A stretch of 64,000 nt of DNA, taken from the NCBI RefSeq assembly GCF_916858675.1, contig NZ_CAKASM010000011.1, positions 36,856-100,855 on the forward strand, read 5' to 3'. Below the pieces are notes generated by a model. It worked only from the letters and a program-made list of their open reading frames with translations, made no database searches and had not been told where the DNA came from. Made by a program: the position numbers and the translations under genes. This stretch comes from Sphingomonas sp. Leaf21 (GTDB taxonomy: Bacteria; Pseudomonadota; Alphaproteobacteria; Sphingomonadales; Sphingomonadaceae). Within the stretch, counting starts at the first letter, position 1, and each line of letters starts with the position of its first letter. Below are positions 36,410 through 44,414 of this stretch, piece by piece.

Positions 36410-37654
36410 ATGGCGCAACTCGATACCCGTGAGAAGCTGGCGATCCTGGCGGACGCCGCGAAATATGACGCATCCTGTGCGTCGTCGGGCACGTCCAAGC
36501 GAAACAGCCTGGATGGCAAGGGCATCGGATCGACCGAGGGTATGGGCATCTGCCACGCCTATGCGCCCGATGGCCGATGCATCTCGCTATTGAAGATCCT
36601 GCTGACCAATAGCTGCATCTTCGACTGCCATTATTGCATCAACCGCAAGTCGTCCAACGTCCGCCGGGCGCGGTTCACGGCGCAGGAGGTGGTGAACCTC
36701 ACCCTCGCCTTCTACCGGCGCAATTATATCGAGGGGCTGTTCCTCTCCTCGGGCATCATCAAGTCGTCCGATTACACGATGGAGCAGATCGTCGAGGTCG
36801 CGCGGTCGCTGCGCGAGGATCATGGCTTTCGCGGCTATATCCATCTGAAGACGATCCCCGACGCCGATCCCGAGCTGGTGCGCCTGGCCGGGGTGCACGC
36901 CGACCGGGTGTCGATCAACGTCGAACTGCCCACCGTGGGCGGCCTGCGACGGCTGGCGCCCGAAAAGGACGCCGGCCGGATCGAGGGCGCGATGGCGGAC
37001 GTGAAGACCGCGATCGACGATCGGCAGGATGCCGCGAAGAAATACAAGTCCGCCCCCGGCTTCGCGCCAGCGGGCCAGTCGACGCAGATGATCGTCGGCG
37101 CCGACGCCGCCACCGACCGCGACATCGTCGGTCGCGCGGCGACGCTCTACGACCGGTTCCGCCTGCGCCGCGTCTATTATTCGGCGTTCAGCCCGATCCC
37201 CGACGCCTCCGCGGTGCTGCCGCTCCAGCGGCCGCCGCTGATGCGCGAGCATCGGCTCTACCAGTCCGACTGGCTGATGCGCTTCTACGACTATCAACCG
37301 CGCGAGGTTGCCGCCGCCGCCGATGAGGCCACGGGCATGCTGCCGCTCGACATCGATCCCAAGCTCGCCTGGGCCCTGAAATTCCGGCAGAATTTCCCGG
37401 TCGACGTCAATCGCGCCCCCCGCGAGATGCTGTTGCGCGTGCCCGGCCTGGGGGTGAAGGCGGTGGACCGCATCATCGCCAGCCGCAAGTGGCGGCGGCT
37501 GCGGCTCGACGATATCGCGCGGCTGACCGTGTCGATCGTGAAACTTCGCCCCTTCCTGATCGCCGAGGATTGGCGACCGATCGCGCTGGCCGATCAGGCC
37601 GATCTGCGTCCGCTGGTGAAGCCCAAGGTCAAACAGCTCGAACTCTTCGGCTGA
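36410..37654 (+). CDS. Radical SAM protein with helix-hairpin-helix tail (TIGR03916-type, putative DNA modification/repair)
   Basis: 414 residues. The radical SAM [4Fe-4S] motif is CIFDCHYC (Cys69, Cys73, Cys76), preceded by the family start MAQLDTREKLAILADAAKYD. The conserved FLSSGIIKSSDYTMEQ and GYIHLKTIPDAD follow. The C-terminal region NAPREMLLRVPGLGVKAVDRI is a helix-hairpin-helix, a DNA-binding element. This family is known to co-occur with DUF4130 and UDG-like proteins, and a fused DUF4130-UdgX gene lies 0.7 kb downstream. The reaction is not established. An in-frame ATG at 36356 is a possible earlier start. Confidence 0.9.
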   Translation: MAQLDTREKLAILADAAKYDASCASSGTSKRNSLDGKGIGSTEGMGICHAYAPDGRCISLLKILLTNSCIFDCHYCINRKSSNVRRARFTAQEVVNLTLAFYRRNYIEGLFLSSGIIKSSDYTMEQIVEVARSLREDHGFRGYIHLKTIPDADPELVRLAGVHADRVSINVELPTVGGLRRLAPEKDAGRIEGAMADVKTAIDDRQDAAKKYKSAPGFAPAGQSTQMIVGADAATDRDIVGRAATLYDRFRLRRVYYSAFSPIPDASAVLPLQRPPLMREHRLYQSDWLMRFYDYQPREVAAAADEATGMLPLDIDPKLAWALKFRQNFPVDVNRAPREMLLRVPGLGVKAVDRIIASRKWRRLRLDDIARLTVSIVKLRPFLIAEDWRPIALADQADLRPLVKPKVKQLELFG

Positions 37655-37721
37655 GTGAGAGTGACTCGCGGATGAAACGAGCGTCACGCTTCGCCGTTGG
37701 ATGCGCGAAGGAGACAGGATC

Positions 37722-38207
37722 ATGGCGACCGCCGACATTTATGCCGATCTGAAGCGCGATCACGACAAGCAGCGGGAAATGCTGAAGGAACTCGCCGAAC
37801 TCAAGGGCGACGGGGCCAAGCGCAAGACGCTGTTCGAGACCTTCCGCATCGAAATTCAGAGCCATGCCGCCGCCGAGGAGGAATCGCTCTACGCCACCAT
37901 GCTCGCCGAACCCGATCTGCGCGACGATGCGCGCCATTCGGTATCCGAGCATAAGGAGATCGACGATCTGCTCGGCGAGATGATGGACCTCGACTTCGCG
38001 TCGGACGAGTGGGAATCGAAATTCTTCCACATGCGCCACCGCTACGAGCATCATATCGACGAGGAAGAGGAAGAGATGTTTCCGGCCGCCGAAAAGGAGC
38101 TGGATGAAGCCACCGAGCGGAAGCTCGCGAAAACCTATGAAGAGCGCAAGCCGATCGAGGCGAAGGAGGCCAAGGCCAACCCGCCCGGCGCAGACGAGCG
38201 CGATTGA
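37722..38207 (+). CDS. Hemerythrin-domain protein
   Basis: 161 residues. The four-helix HHE pattern is visible: DLKRDHDKQREML, EIQSHAAAEEESLYATM, HSVSEHKEIDDLL, and HRYEHHIDEEEEEMFPAA. These supply the His/Glu ligands of a di-iron site that could bind oxygen or iron or scavenge nitric oxide. The tail is Lys/Glu-rich. GAAGGAG precedes the start. It sits between the radical SAM and DUF4130-UdgX genes on the same strand; linked function is possible but not shown. Confidence 0.88.
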   Translation: MATADIYADLKRDHDKQREMLKELAELKGDGAKRKTLFETFRIEIQSHAAAEEESLYATMLAEPDLRDDARHSVSEHKEIDDLLGEMMDLDFASDEWESKFFHMRHRYEHHIDEEEEEMFPAAEKELDEATERKLAKTYEERKPIEAKEAKANPPGADERD

Positions 38208-38224
38208 TCGTTGGATCGGCCCAT

Positions 38225-38327
38225 ACCCTCCCCGGCACGGGGAGGGGGACCGCCGCGAAGCGGGGCTTCCGTGGAAGCCCCGCTCCGTCATGCCTGCAGC
38301 CTGCCACCTCGCCATGCCGGGGAGGAA
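38225..38327. repeat. TCCTCCCC-type intergenic element between hemerythrin and UdgX genes
   Basis: ACCCTCCCCGGCACGGGGAG at the left and CATGCCGGGGAGGAA at the right are inverted ends. GGGGCTTCC-GT-GGAAGCCCC forms an inner hairpin at about 38257-38276. It holds no ORF. Confidence 0.7.
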
Positions 38328-38356
38328 GCGCGCAGGATAGAAGACGCCGTTGAACC

Positions 38357-39760
38357 ATGCGGATCGTCACCCTTCCCGCCCCCGACGACTTCGATGCGTG
38401 GCGCGACGCGGCGCGCGGGCTGATCGCCGACAGCGTGCCGCCCGATCAGGTGGTATGGCAGGTCGGCGATCGGCCCGGCGACCTGTTCGGCGCGGTCGCG
38501 GAGCACGCGGGCACCACGGACGCCCCGCGCTTCAGCGTGTCACGCGGCTTCCTCGACCTCGCACGCAGCGTGATCCTGTCCAACGATCCCGAGCGCTTCG
38601 TCCTGCTTCACACCGCGCTCGACCGGCTGCGCCGCCAACCGAGGCTGATCGAGGATCAGGCCGATCCGCTTGTCCGGCGCCTCGACCGGCTGGCCAAGGC
38701 GGTCCGCCGTGACATCCACAAGATGCGGGCCTTCCTCCGCTTTCGCGAGACCGAGGACGGCGAAGGCCCGCGCTATGTCGCCTGGTTCGAGCCCGAACAT
38801 CATATCGTCCGCGCCAATGCCGCCTTCTTCGTCAACCGTTTCACCACCATGCGCTGGTCGATCCTGACGCCCGAGGTGTCGCTGCACTGGAATGGCCAGA
38901 CGCTGTCGGAAGGGCCCGGCGCGACCAAGGCGGACGCGCCCGAGGGCGACCCGACAGAGGCGGTCTGGAAGACCTATTACGCCAGCATCTTCAACCCGGC
39001 CCGCGTCAAGATCGGCGCGATGCTGAAGGAGATGCCGCGCAAATACTGGAAAAACATGCCGGAAACCGCGCTGGTCGGCCAACTGATCGCAGGCGCGCAG
39101 GCGCGGGAGACGGGGATGATCGACACCGCCAGGGACGATGTGCGCTCGGGGCGCGGTGGCAATGCACTGGGTGCATGGGCGGCCTTGCGCGACGAGGCGA
39201 TGGGCTGCACCCGCTGTCCGCTGTACGCGCCCGCGACGCAGACCGTTTTCGGCGAGGGGCCGGTCGACGCGGCGCTGATGTTCGTCGGCGAGCAGCCCGG
39301 CGACCAGGAGGATCTGGCGGGCCATCCCTTTGTCGGACCGGCGGGCCAGGTCTTCGACCGTGCGGTGGCGGAGGCCGGTATCGATCGCGCGACGGCTTAC
39401 GTCACCAACGCGGTCAAGCATTTCAAGTTCGAGCCGCGCGGCAAGCGCCGTATCCATAGCTCGCCCAATGCGGGCGAGATCCAGGCGTGCCGCTGGTGGG
39501 TCGAGCAGGAACGGCTGCTGATCCAGCCGCAGGTCACGGTGGCGCTGGGCGCGACGGCGGCGCGATCCTTGTTCGGCAAGGCGATGACCATCGGCCGCGA
39601 GCGGGGCAAGCCCCTTACCCTGCCCGATGGCGGGACGGCCTTCATCACGGTACATCCGAGCTATCTGCTCCGCCTGCCCGACCCGGCGGCAAAGGATGCC
39701 GAATATGCGCGGTTCGTCGAGGATTTGAGGCTGGCGGCGGGGGCGAGCCGCCAAGCCTGA
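38357..39760 (+). CDS. DUF4130 (TIGR03915) - UdgX fusion, uracil-DNA glycosylase superfamily
   Basis: 467 residues in two parts. Residues 1-250 match the DUF4130 probable DNA metabolism domain (HKMRAFLRFRE, NRFTTMRWSILTP, VWKTYYASIFNPARV). Residues 270-467 are a UdgX-type uracil-DNA glycosylase: GCTRCPLY (Cys284, Cys287), the UdgX motif A GEQPGDQED at 311-319, NAVKHFKFEPRG, and KRRIHSSPN with His367. In mycobacterial UdgX the equivalent His forms a covalent bond with the DNA sugar after uracil removal. HPSYLLRLP is the second catalytic motif. It works on uracil in DNA; its partner is likely the upstream radical SAM protein. Confidence 0.92.
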   Translation: MRIVTLPAPDDFDAWRDAARGLIADSVPPDQVVWQVGDRPGDLFGAVAEHAGTTDAPRFSVSRGFLDLARSVILSNDPERFVLLHTALDRLRRQPRLIEDQADPLVRRLDRLAKAVRRDIHKMRAFLRFRETEDGEGPRYVAWFEPEHHIVRANAAFFVNRFTTMRWSILTPEVSLHWNGQTLSEGPGATKADAPEGDPTEAVWKTYYASIFNPARVKIGAMLKEMPRKYWKNMPETALVGQLIAGAQARETGMIDTARDDVRSGRGGNALGAWAALRDEAMGCTRCPLYAPATQTVFGEGPVDAALMFVGEQPGDQEDLAGHPFVGPAGQVFDRAVAEAGIDRATAYVTNAVKHFKFEPRGKRRIHSSPNAGEIQACRWWVEQERLLIQPQVTVALGATAARSLFGKAMTIGRERGKPLTLPDGGTAFITVHPSYLLRLPDPAAKDAEYARFVEDLRLAAGASRQA

Positions 39761-39820
39761 CATTTGACAGGCTCGTCTTTCGGTCAGAGGGTGCCGAAAG
39801 CGGAATGACGGGGGACGGGC

Positions 39821-40825
39821 ATGGGGTTTAAGACTGGACGAGTCTGCCTGGGCGCAATCGCAAGTCTCGCCTTCGCCGCCCCCGCTGTTCCACAGAGCCA
39901 TCAAGCCTCCGCGCCGCGTGCCGCCGTCCATGCGCCCCCGGTGGTCGATACGGATATCGCCCGCTTCTGGACCGCGTTCGATGCCATCCAGGCCGCCGCG
40001 CCCGCCGACCGGCTGAAGCTGATCCAGACGCTCTACATCGACGCCGGCACGCCCGGCCTGCACGCGTTGATGGCCGCGCGCCGCTACACACCGCAGGAAT
40101 ATGTCGACGCCATCGCCAAATGGCCGAAATTCTGGGCGTCGGTACGACCGCTGACCGCACGCTCCCGCGCCGCGACGACGACGCTGAACGGCGATGTCGA
40201 GCGGTTTCGTCGGCTCTATCCCCGACTGCGCCCCGCCACGATCACCTATGCCATCGGGGTATTGCGCACCGGGGGCACGACGGTCGGCGACAAGGTCCTG
40301 ATCGGTGCGGAACTCGGGCTGGGTGATGAAAGCGTCGACGTGTCCGAACTGCCCGAGCCCTTGCGGACGCGCCTCGCGACATTCTTCCGGTCGCGGCCCT
40401 TTGCCAACAATGCGCAGAACAACATCCACGAATATGTCCATACGCAGCAGCAGGAAACGGACGGGACCCTATTGCAGCAGTCGCTGCGCGAGGGCGTGGC
40501 GGAATTGGTCGCGGAGCTGATTACCGGTCGCAAGCCCGCCCTGCCCGTCTACAGCTATGGGCCGACGCACGAAGCGGCGATCAAGGCGCGCTTCGTGACC
40601 GAGATGGGCAACGATCATTACGACAACTGGCTATGGAATAGTGCCGCCAACCCGTTCGGGGTCAGCGATCTGGGTTACTTCGTCGGCTATCGGATCGCCC
40701 AGCGCTATTATGATGCGGCCAGGGACAAGAAGGCAGCGATCAGGACGCTGATCGAACTGCCCTATAACGATCCCACGGCCATTCGCGCCTTTACCGACCG
40801 GACGGGCTATTTTCTGGGGGCGTGA
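39821..40825 (+). CDS. Secreted HExxH metalloprotease-like protein (DUF2268/GldB-like)
   Basis: 334 residues with a signal peptide (AIASLAFAAPAVPQS). The zinc motif HEYVH lies in NNIHEYVHTQQQ, and a following REGVAELVAEL offers the third ligand Glu, as in gluzincin-like DUF2268 proteins. The YFVGYRIAQRYYD segment is also typical. Family naming is by eye and tentative; protease activity is inferred from the metal motif only. It stands alone between the UdgX gene and a convergent aldo/keto reductase 6 nt away. Confidence 0.72.
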   Translation: MGFKTGRVCLGAIASLAFAAPAVPQSHQASAPRAAVHAPPVVDTDIARFWTAFDAIQAAAPADRLKLIQTLYIDAGTPGLHALMAARRYTPQEYVDAIAKWPKFWASVRPLTARSRAATTTLNGDVERFRRLYPRLRPATITYAIGVLRTGGTTVGDKVLIGAELGLGDESVDVSELPEPLRTRLATFFRSRPFANNAQNNIHEYVHTQQQETDGTLLQQSLREGVAELVAELITGRKPALPVYSYGPTHEAAIKARFVTEMGNDHYDNWLWNSAANPFGVSDLGYFVGYRIAQRYYDAARDKKAAIRTLIELPYNDPTAIRAFTDRTGYFLGA

Positions 40826-40831
40826 GCCCCC

Positions 40832-41635
40832 TCACATCGCGCGAGGGTCCGGCCCGATCCGGCCGTCCGCGTCGTCCAGCGCGTCGATCGCGGCCATGTC
40901 CTGATCGTCCAGCGTCAGCTCGGTCGCGGCGAAATTGTCCGCCATATGGGCGGCGTCCGCCGCCTTGGGGATGACCGACAGGCCATGCGCCAGATGCCAG
41001 GCGAGCACCACCTGTGCCGCCGAGCGGCCGTGTTTCTCGGCGATCTTCACGATCTCCGGCGTCTTCAACAACGCGCCGCCCTGCCCCAGCGGGCTCCAGC
41101 TCTGGGTGACGATGCCCTTGTCCGCGTGATAGGCGCGCGCCTCGCGCTGCTGGAAACGGGGGTGGAGTTCGATCTGGTTGACCGCGGGCACCACGCCGGT
41201 CTCGCCGATGATCCGGTCGAGATGCTCGGGCAGGAAGTTGGACACGCCGATCGACCGCGCCTTGCCCGCGTCGCGCAAGCCGATCAGGCTTTGCCACGCC
41301 TCGACATAGGCGTCCTCGGCGGGAACCGGCCAGTGGATCAGGTAGAGATCGACCGCCTCCACGCCCAGCAGCGAAAGGCTCTCGTCCAGCGCGGCCTCGG
41401 CATCGTGGTGGCGGTCGTTCCATAGCTTGGTGGTCAGGAAGGCGTCGGCGTCGCGAAACCCCTCGCCCACCCCGCGCTCATTGCCATAGATGGCGGCGGT
41501 ATCGACCAGCCCATAGCCGGTATCGAGCCCGCGCCGCACCACCAGCGCGACCTGCGAATCGGGGATCTGATAAGTGCCGAGCCCCAATCGGGGCATGGTC
41601 CGGCCGTCGTTCAGCGTCAGCATCGTCTGGGTCAT
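40832..41635 (-). CDS. Aldo/keto reductase (2,5-diketo-gluconate reductase type)
   Basis: 267 residues, NADPH-dependent carbonyl reductase. The catalytic tetrad is visible: Asp and Tyr in GLVDTAAIYGNERGVG, Lys in FLTTKLW, and His in LYLIHWPVP. The SIGVSNFLPEHL and VIPKA motifs place it in the AKR5/DkgA-like group. Substrate unknown. The start is MTQTMLTLNDGR; the much longer open frame upstream runs antisense to DedA. Divergent from dedA. Confidence 0.93.
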   Translation of the reverse strand: MTQTMLTLNDGRTMPRLGLGTYQIPDSQVALVVRRGLDTGYGLVDTAAIYGNERGVGEGFRDADAFLTTKLWNDRHHDAEAALDESLSLLGVEAVDLYLIHWPVPAEDAYVEAWQSLIGLRDAGKARSIGVSNFLPEHLDRIIGETGVVPAVNQIELHPRFQQREARAYHADKGIVTQSWSPLGQGGALLKTPEIVKIAEKHGRSAAQVVLAWHLAHGLSVIPKAADAAHMADNFAATELTLDDQDMAAIDALDDADGRIGPDPRAM

Positions 41636-41710
41636 GGCGTCCCAAACCGACCGATGCGCGCCCCGGTTCCGATTGACCCCCGCGACCGGATCGCGCAAGT
41701 CGCTGGCCCC

Positions 41711-42346
41711 ATGGTCGAACATATTCTTTCCGCGCTCGCGGGCTTTGCCATCTGGGTCATCTCCACCGGCGGCTATCTGGGCATCATGCTGCTGATGGCG
41801 ATCGAGAGCGCGTGCATCCCGCTCCCGTCCGAGATCATCATGCCGTTCGCGGGCTATCTGGTCTCGACCGGGCAGTTCAACCTCTACCTCGCCGCGACGG
41901 CGGGGGCGCTGGGGTGCAATCTGGGCTCGATCGTCGCCTATGAGATCGGCAAGCGCGGCGGGCGGCCGGTCGCCGAGCGCTGGGGCAAATATCTGTTGAT
42001 CGGTCCGGGCGAGCTCGACGCGGCGGACCGCTTCTTCGCGCGCTATGGCCCGATCGCGGTGCTGATCGGCCGGTTGCTGCCCGTCATCCGCACCTTCATC
42101 GCCTTTCCGGCGGGCGTGGCGCGGATGAAGCTCGTCCCCTTCCACCTCTACACCTTCCTGGGTAGCTGGCCCTTCTGCCTCGTGCTGGCGATCGTGGGCC
42201 GCGAACTGGGCGAGAAGTGGGATTCGGACCCGCGCGTGAAGGCCTTCTTCCACCGCGCCGATCTGGTCATCGGCATCGTGCTGGTATTGCTGATCGCCTT
42301 CTACGTCTGGCACCGCGTGCGCGGGCTCAAGCGCGCGCAGCCCTGA
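41711..42346 (+). CDS. DedA-family membrane protein
   Basis: 211 residues, DedA/VTT superfamily, members of which flip phospholipids or undecaprenyl phosphate. Motifs are ESACIPLPSEIIMPFAGYL, the Gly-rich GALGCNLGSIVAYEIGKRGG, and RFFARYGPIAVLIGRLLPVIRTFIAFPAGVA, followed by two C-terminal membrane helices. MVEHILSALAGF is taken as start; an in-frame ATG at 41654 would add 19 residues and sit 18 nt from the divergent reductase. Its 3' end overlaps the convergent membrane protein gene by 46 nt. Confidence 0.9.
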   Translation: MVEHILSALAGFAIWVISTGGYLGIMLLMAIESACIPLPSEIIMPFAGYLVSTGQFNLYLAATAGALGCNLGSIVAYEIGKRGGRPVAERWGKYLLIGPGELDAADRFFARYGPIAVLIGRLLPVIRTFIAFPAGVARMKLVPFHLYTFLGSWPFCLVLAIVGRELGEKWDSDPRVKAFFHRADLVIGIVLVLLIAFYVWHRVRGLKRAQP

Positions 42347-43716
42347 ACCAGCCACAGCGACAGGGGCAGGGCCACCGCCGCCCATAGCCCCAGCCCGTGC
42401 CATGTCGTCCATCCCCACCATTCGGAGGGGATGGTCCGCAGGTCGCCGAAGCGGAACCGCTGCTGGATGACCGCATCCCACCAGGCCCAGCGAAAGGTCG
42501 GCGGCGCGAAGATCTCCGCCGCCGCGATGGTCAGGTTGATCGCGATCGACACGAGCAGGACCGCCACGGCGAGCACGCGCAGCCACGGCGACCGGATCGC
42601 CGCAAAGACAGGCGCCAGGCCCAGCGCCGCCACCCCGGCCAGCGGCATGGCATGACGCGGGCCGGTCGCATTGCCGCCGTCCCAATAGACATAGGCCGCA
42701 TTGACCAGCAGCGCGACCAGCACCACGCCGCTTGCGGTGATGGCCAGCGCGCGACCGTCACGCTCCTCCGCGAGCCGCCACAGCCCCAGCGGCGCCAGGA
42801 TCAGCACCGGCGCGACCCAGACCAGCCCCCGCGTCGGCCCCGCCAGGATCGCCCACATGATCGCGCCGTGCGGGACGGTCAGGCCGAACAGCCCCTGATT
42901 CATCCCCTCGAAGCCGACCACGCCCGAATAGCCGATCCGGAACAGCGTCCCGAAGGCGAAGACATTATAGGCGAGAAGCGGCAGCAATCCGGCCACGCCC
43001 GCCGCGATCATCGGCCACAGCGCCACCGGACGATGGCGATGCCGCCACACCGCCCACAGGGCGATGACCGATCCCGCCAGCACCGCCTGATACTCGACCA
43101 CCACCGCCCAGCCCAGGGCGAGCCCCGCCACCGCCAGCCATCGTCCCCCTCCCCGCGCGACGGCGGCCAGCGCGATGACGAACAGCGCCGCGACGCTGGC
43201 ATGGCCGAGCAGCGTCGTCGCATAGCCCCAGATCGGGGTGCCCAGCGCATAGCCCAGCGCGGCGAACAACGCCGCCCCGCCCTGCCCGGTCACACGCCAG
43301 GCCAGGTCGAACAGCATCACCGCGGCGATCGCGGTCAGCAGCGCCGATCCCAGCGCGGCCGCGACGCGCGTCCGCAACCGGAGATAGCGGACGAACCCCT
43401 CGTCGGTGCTCGAGAGCATGTGCCGGTCGGCGCGATCACCGGTGATTCCGTCGACCAGCGCGACGGCGGGCAACGCCATCAGCGTCATGCCCGGCGCCTT
43501 GTCGAGATAGGCGTGCTCGCCGAACTGCGCCTTGTCGATCGTCAGGGGGGCCATCGGGTCGATCGTGGCGGTGCCGTCCTCGACCATGCGGATCGCGGCG
43601 AACAGCCGGGTGGCGTTGTTGGGATTGAACTCCCACGAGCCGAACCAGCTCGCGCTGAACCAGGCCAGCAGGAACAGGACGATCCGAATGCCGCTCAAGC
43701 CCTGCCACCGCGTCAT
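42301..43716 (-). CDS. Polytopic membrane protein, possible GT-C glycosyltransferase
   Basis: 471 residues with about ten hydrophobic segments. The first loop after helix 1 holds acidic/aromatic residues (FNPNNATRLFAAIRMVEDG, then DKAPGMTLMALP), reminiscent of lipid-linked-sugar glycosyltransferases of the GT-C fold. YWDGGNATGPRHAMPLAGVAAL lies in a later loop. I do not recognise a named family with certainty. The start at MTRWQGLSG is preceded by GGGGGAGCAATCC. Monocistronic, convergent with dedA. Confidence 0.75.
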   Translation of the reverse strand: MTRWQGLSGIRIVLFLLAWFSASWFGSWEFNPNNATRLFAAIRMVEDGTATIDPMAPLTIDKAQFGEHAYLDKAPGMTLMALPAVALVDGITGDRADRHMLSSTDEGFVRYLRLRTRVAAALGSALLTAIAAVMLFDLAWRVTGQGGAALFAALGYALGTPIWGYATTLLGHASVAALFVIALAAVARGGGRWLAVAGLALGWAVVVEYQAVLAGSVIALWAVWRHRHRPVALWPMIAAGVAGLLPLLAYNVFAFGTLFRIGYSGVVGFEGMNQGLFGLTVPHGAIMWAILAGPTRGLVWVAPVLILAPLGLWRLAEERDGRALAITASGVVLVALLVNAAYVYWDGGNATGPRHAMPLAGVAALGLAPVFAAIRSPWLRVLAVAVLLVSIAINLTIAAAEIFAPPTFRWAWWDAVIQQRFRFGDLRTIPSEWWGWTTWHGLGLWAAVALPLSLWLVQGCARLSPRTRCQT

Positions 43717-43811
43717 GGATTGCTCCCCCGTTGCTCCCCCGCCGCTATCCCTCCCGCCACGACGATGCAAGGCGGGGCGTCTCGGCTCTCCGGGGCGGAA
43801 GCGGTCGTGCC

Positions 43812-44285
43812 TCAGCCCGCCGGTATCGGCAGCGCGCTGGTCGACTTGATCTCGGACAAGGCGACGGTCGAATTGATCTCCTGCACTCCAGGCAGGTTCG
43901 ACAGCCGCTCGAAGAACAGCCGCTCATAGGATTCGATATCCGCCGCGACGATACGCAGCATGAAATCGACCGAGCCCATCAGGACATGGCATTCCATCAC
44001 CTCGGGGATCTCGCGGATCGCGGCGGCGAACTCGTCCAGATTGGCGCGGCCATGCGCATTCAGCTTCACCTGCGCGAAGATCTGCGCCTTGAGCCCGATC
44101 CTGGCGCGATCGACGAGCGCAACCCGCCGCTTGATGATGCCATCGCGCTCCAACCGATCGATCCGCCGCCAGCAGGGCGATGCGGACAACCCCACCGCCT
44201 CGGCGATCGCGGCGGTCGACAGGCTGGCATCCTCCTGAAGCAGCGTCAGGATACGTCGTTCCCATATATCGAGGTCATGCGGCAT
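43812..44285 (-). CDS. Lrp/AsnC-family transcriptional regulator
   Basis: 157 residues. N-terminal winged helix-turn-helix (RILTLLQEDASLSTAAIAEAVGLSASPCWRRIDRLERDGII) and C-terminal RAM effector domain (MECHVLMGSVDFMLRIVAADIESYERL). Divergent from an amino-acid dehydrogenase with 129 bp between. By analogy with other Lrp-dehydrogenase pairs it likely senses branched-chain or aromatic amino acids and controls that gene. Candidate operator palindromes lie in the gap right at its start. Confidence 0.93.
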   Translation of the reverse strand: MPHDLDIWERRILTLLQEDASLSTAAIAEAVGLSASPCWRRIDRLERDGIIKRRVALVDRARIGLKAQIFAQVKLNAHGRANLDEFAAAIREIPEVMECHVLMGSVDFMLRIVAADIESYERLFFERLSNLPGVQEINSTVALSEIKSTSALPIPAG

Positions 44286-44286
44286 G

Positions 44287-44320
44287 GTTGACCGGTTAAC
44301 GGATATAATCAGGATATATC
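44287..44320. promoter_or_regulatory. Candidate Lrp operator/promoter region
   Basis: GTTGACCGGTTAAC (44287-44300) is a 14-bp palindrome with one mismatch. TATAAT follows at 44304-44309, and the perfect palindrome GATATATC lies at 44313-44320. This is the only AT-rich patch in the divergent gap, and adjacent half-sites fit Lrp-type octamer binding. Confidence 0.45.
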
Positions 44321-44414
44321 AACCTCGACTTTGCCCCTTACGCCCCAAACCCGACCAGTTTCTCCGATCGGCCTGGGCTAGTGTTCCTCCATCAAGCCAA
44401 TCAGGAACCCCCCT

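Noticed and set aside
40832..42685. 617-codon ORF containing the aldo/keto reductase
   Set aside because: The first 350 codons run antisense to dedA and the membrane protein gene without family sequence; the reductase starts at 41635.
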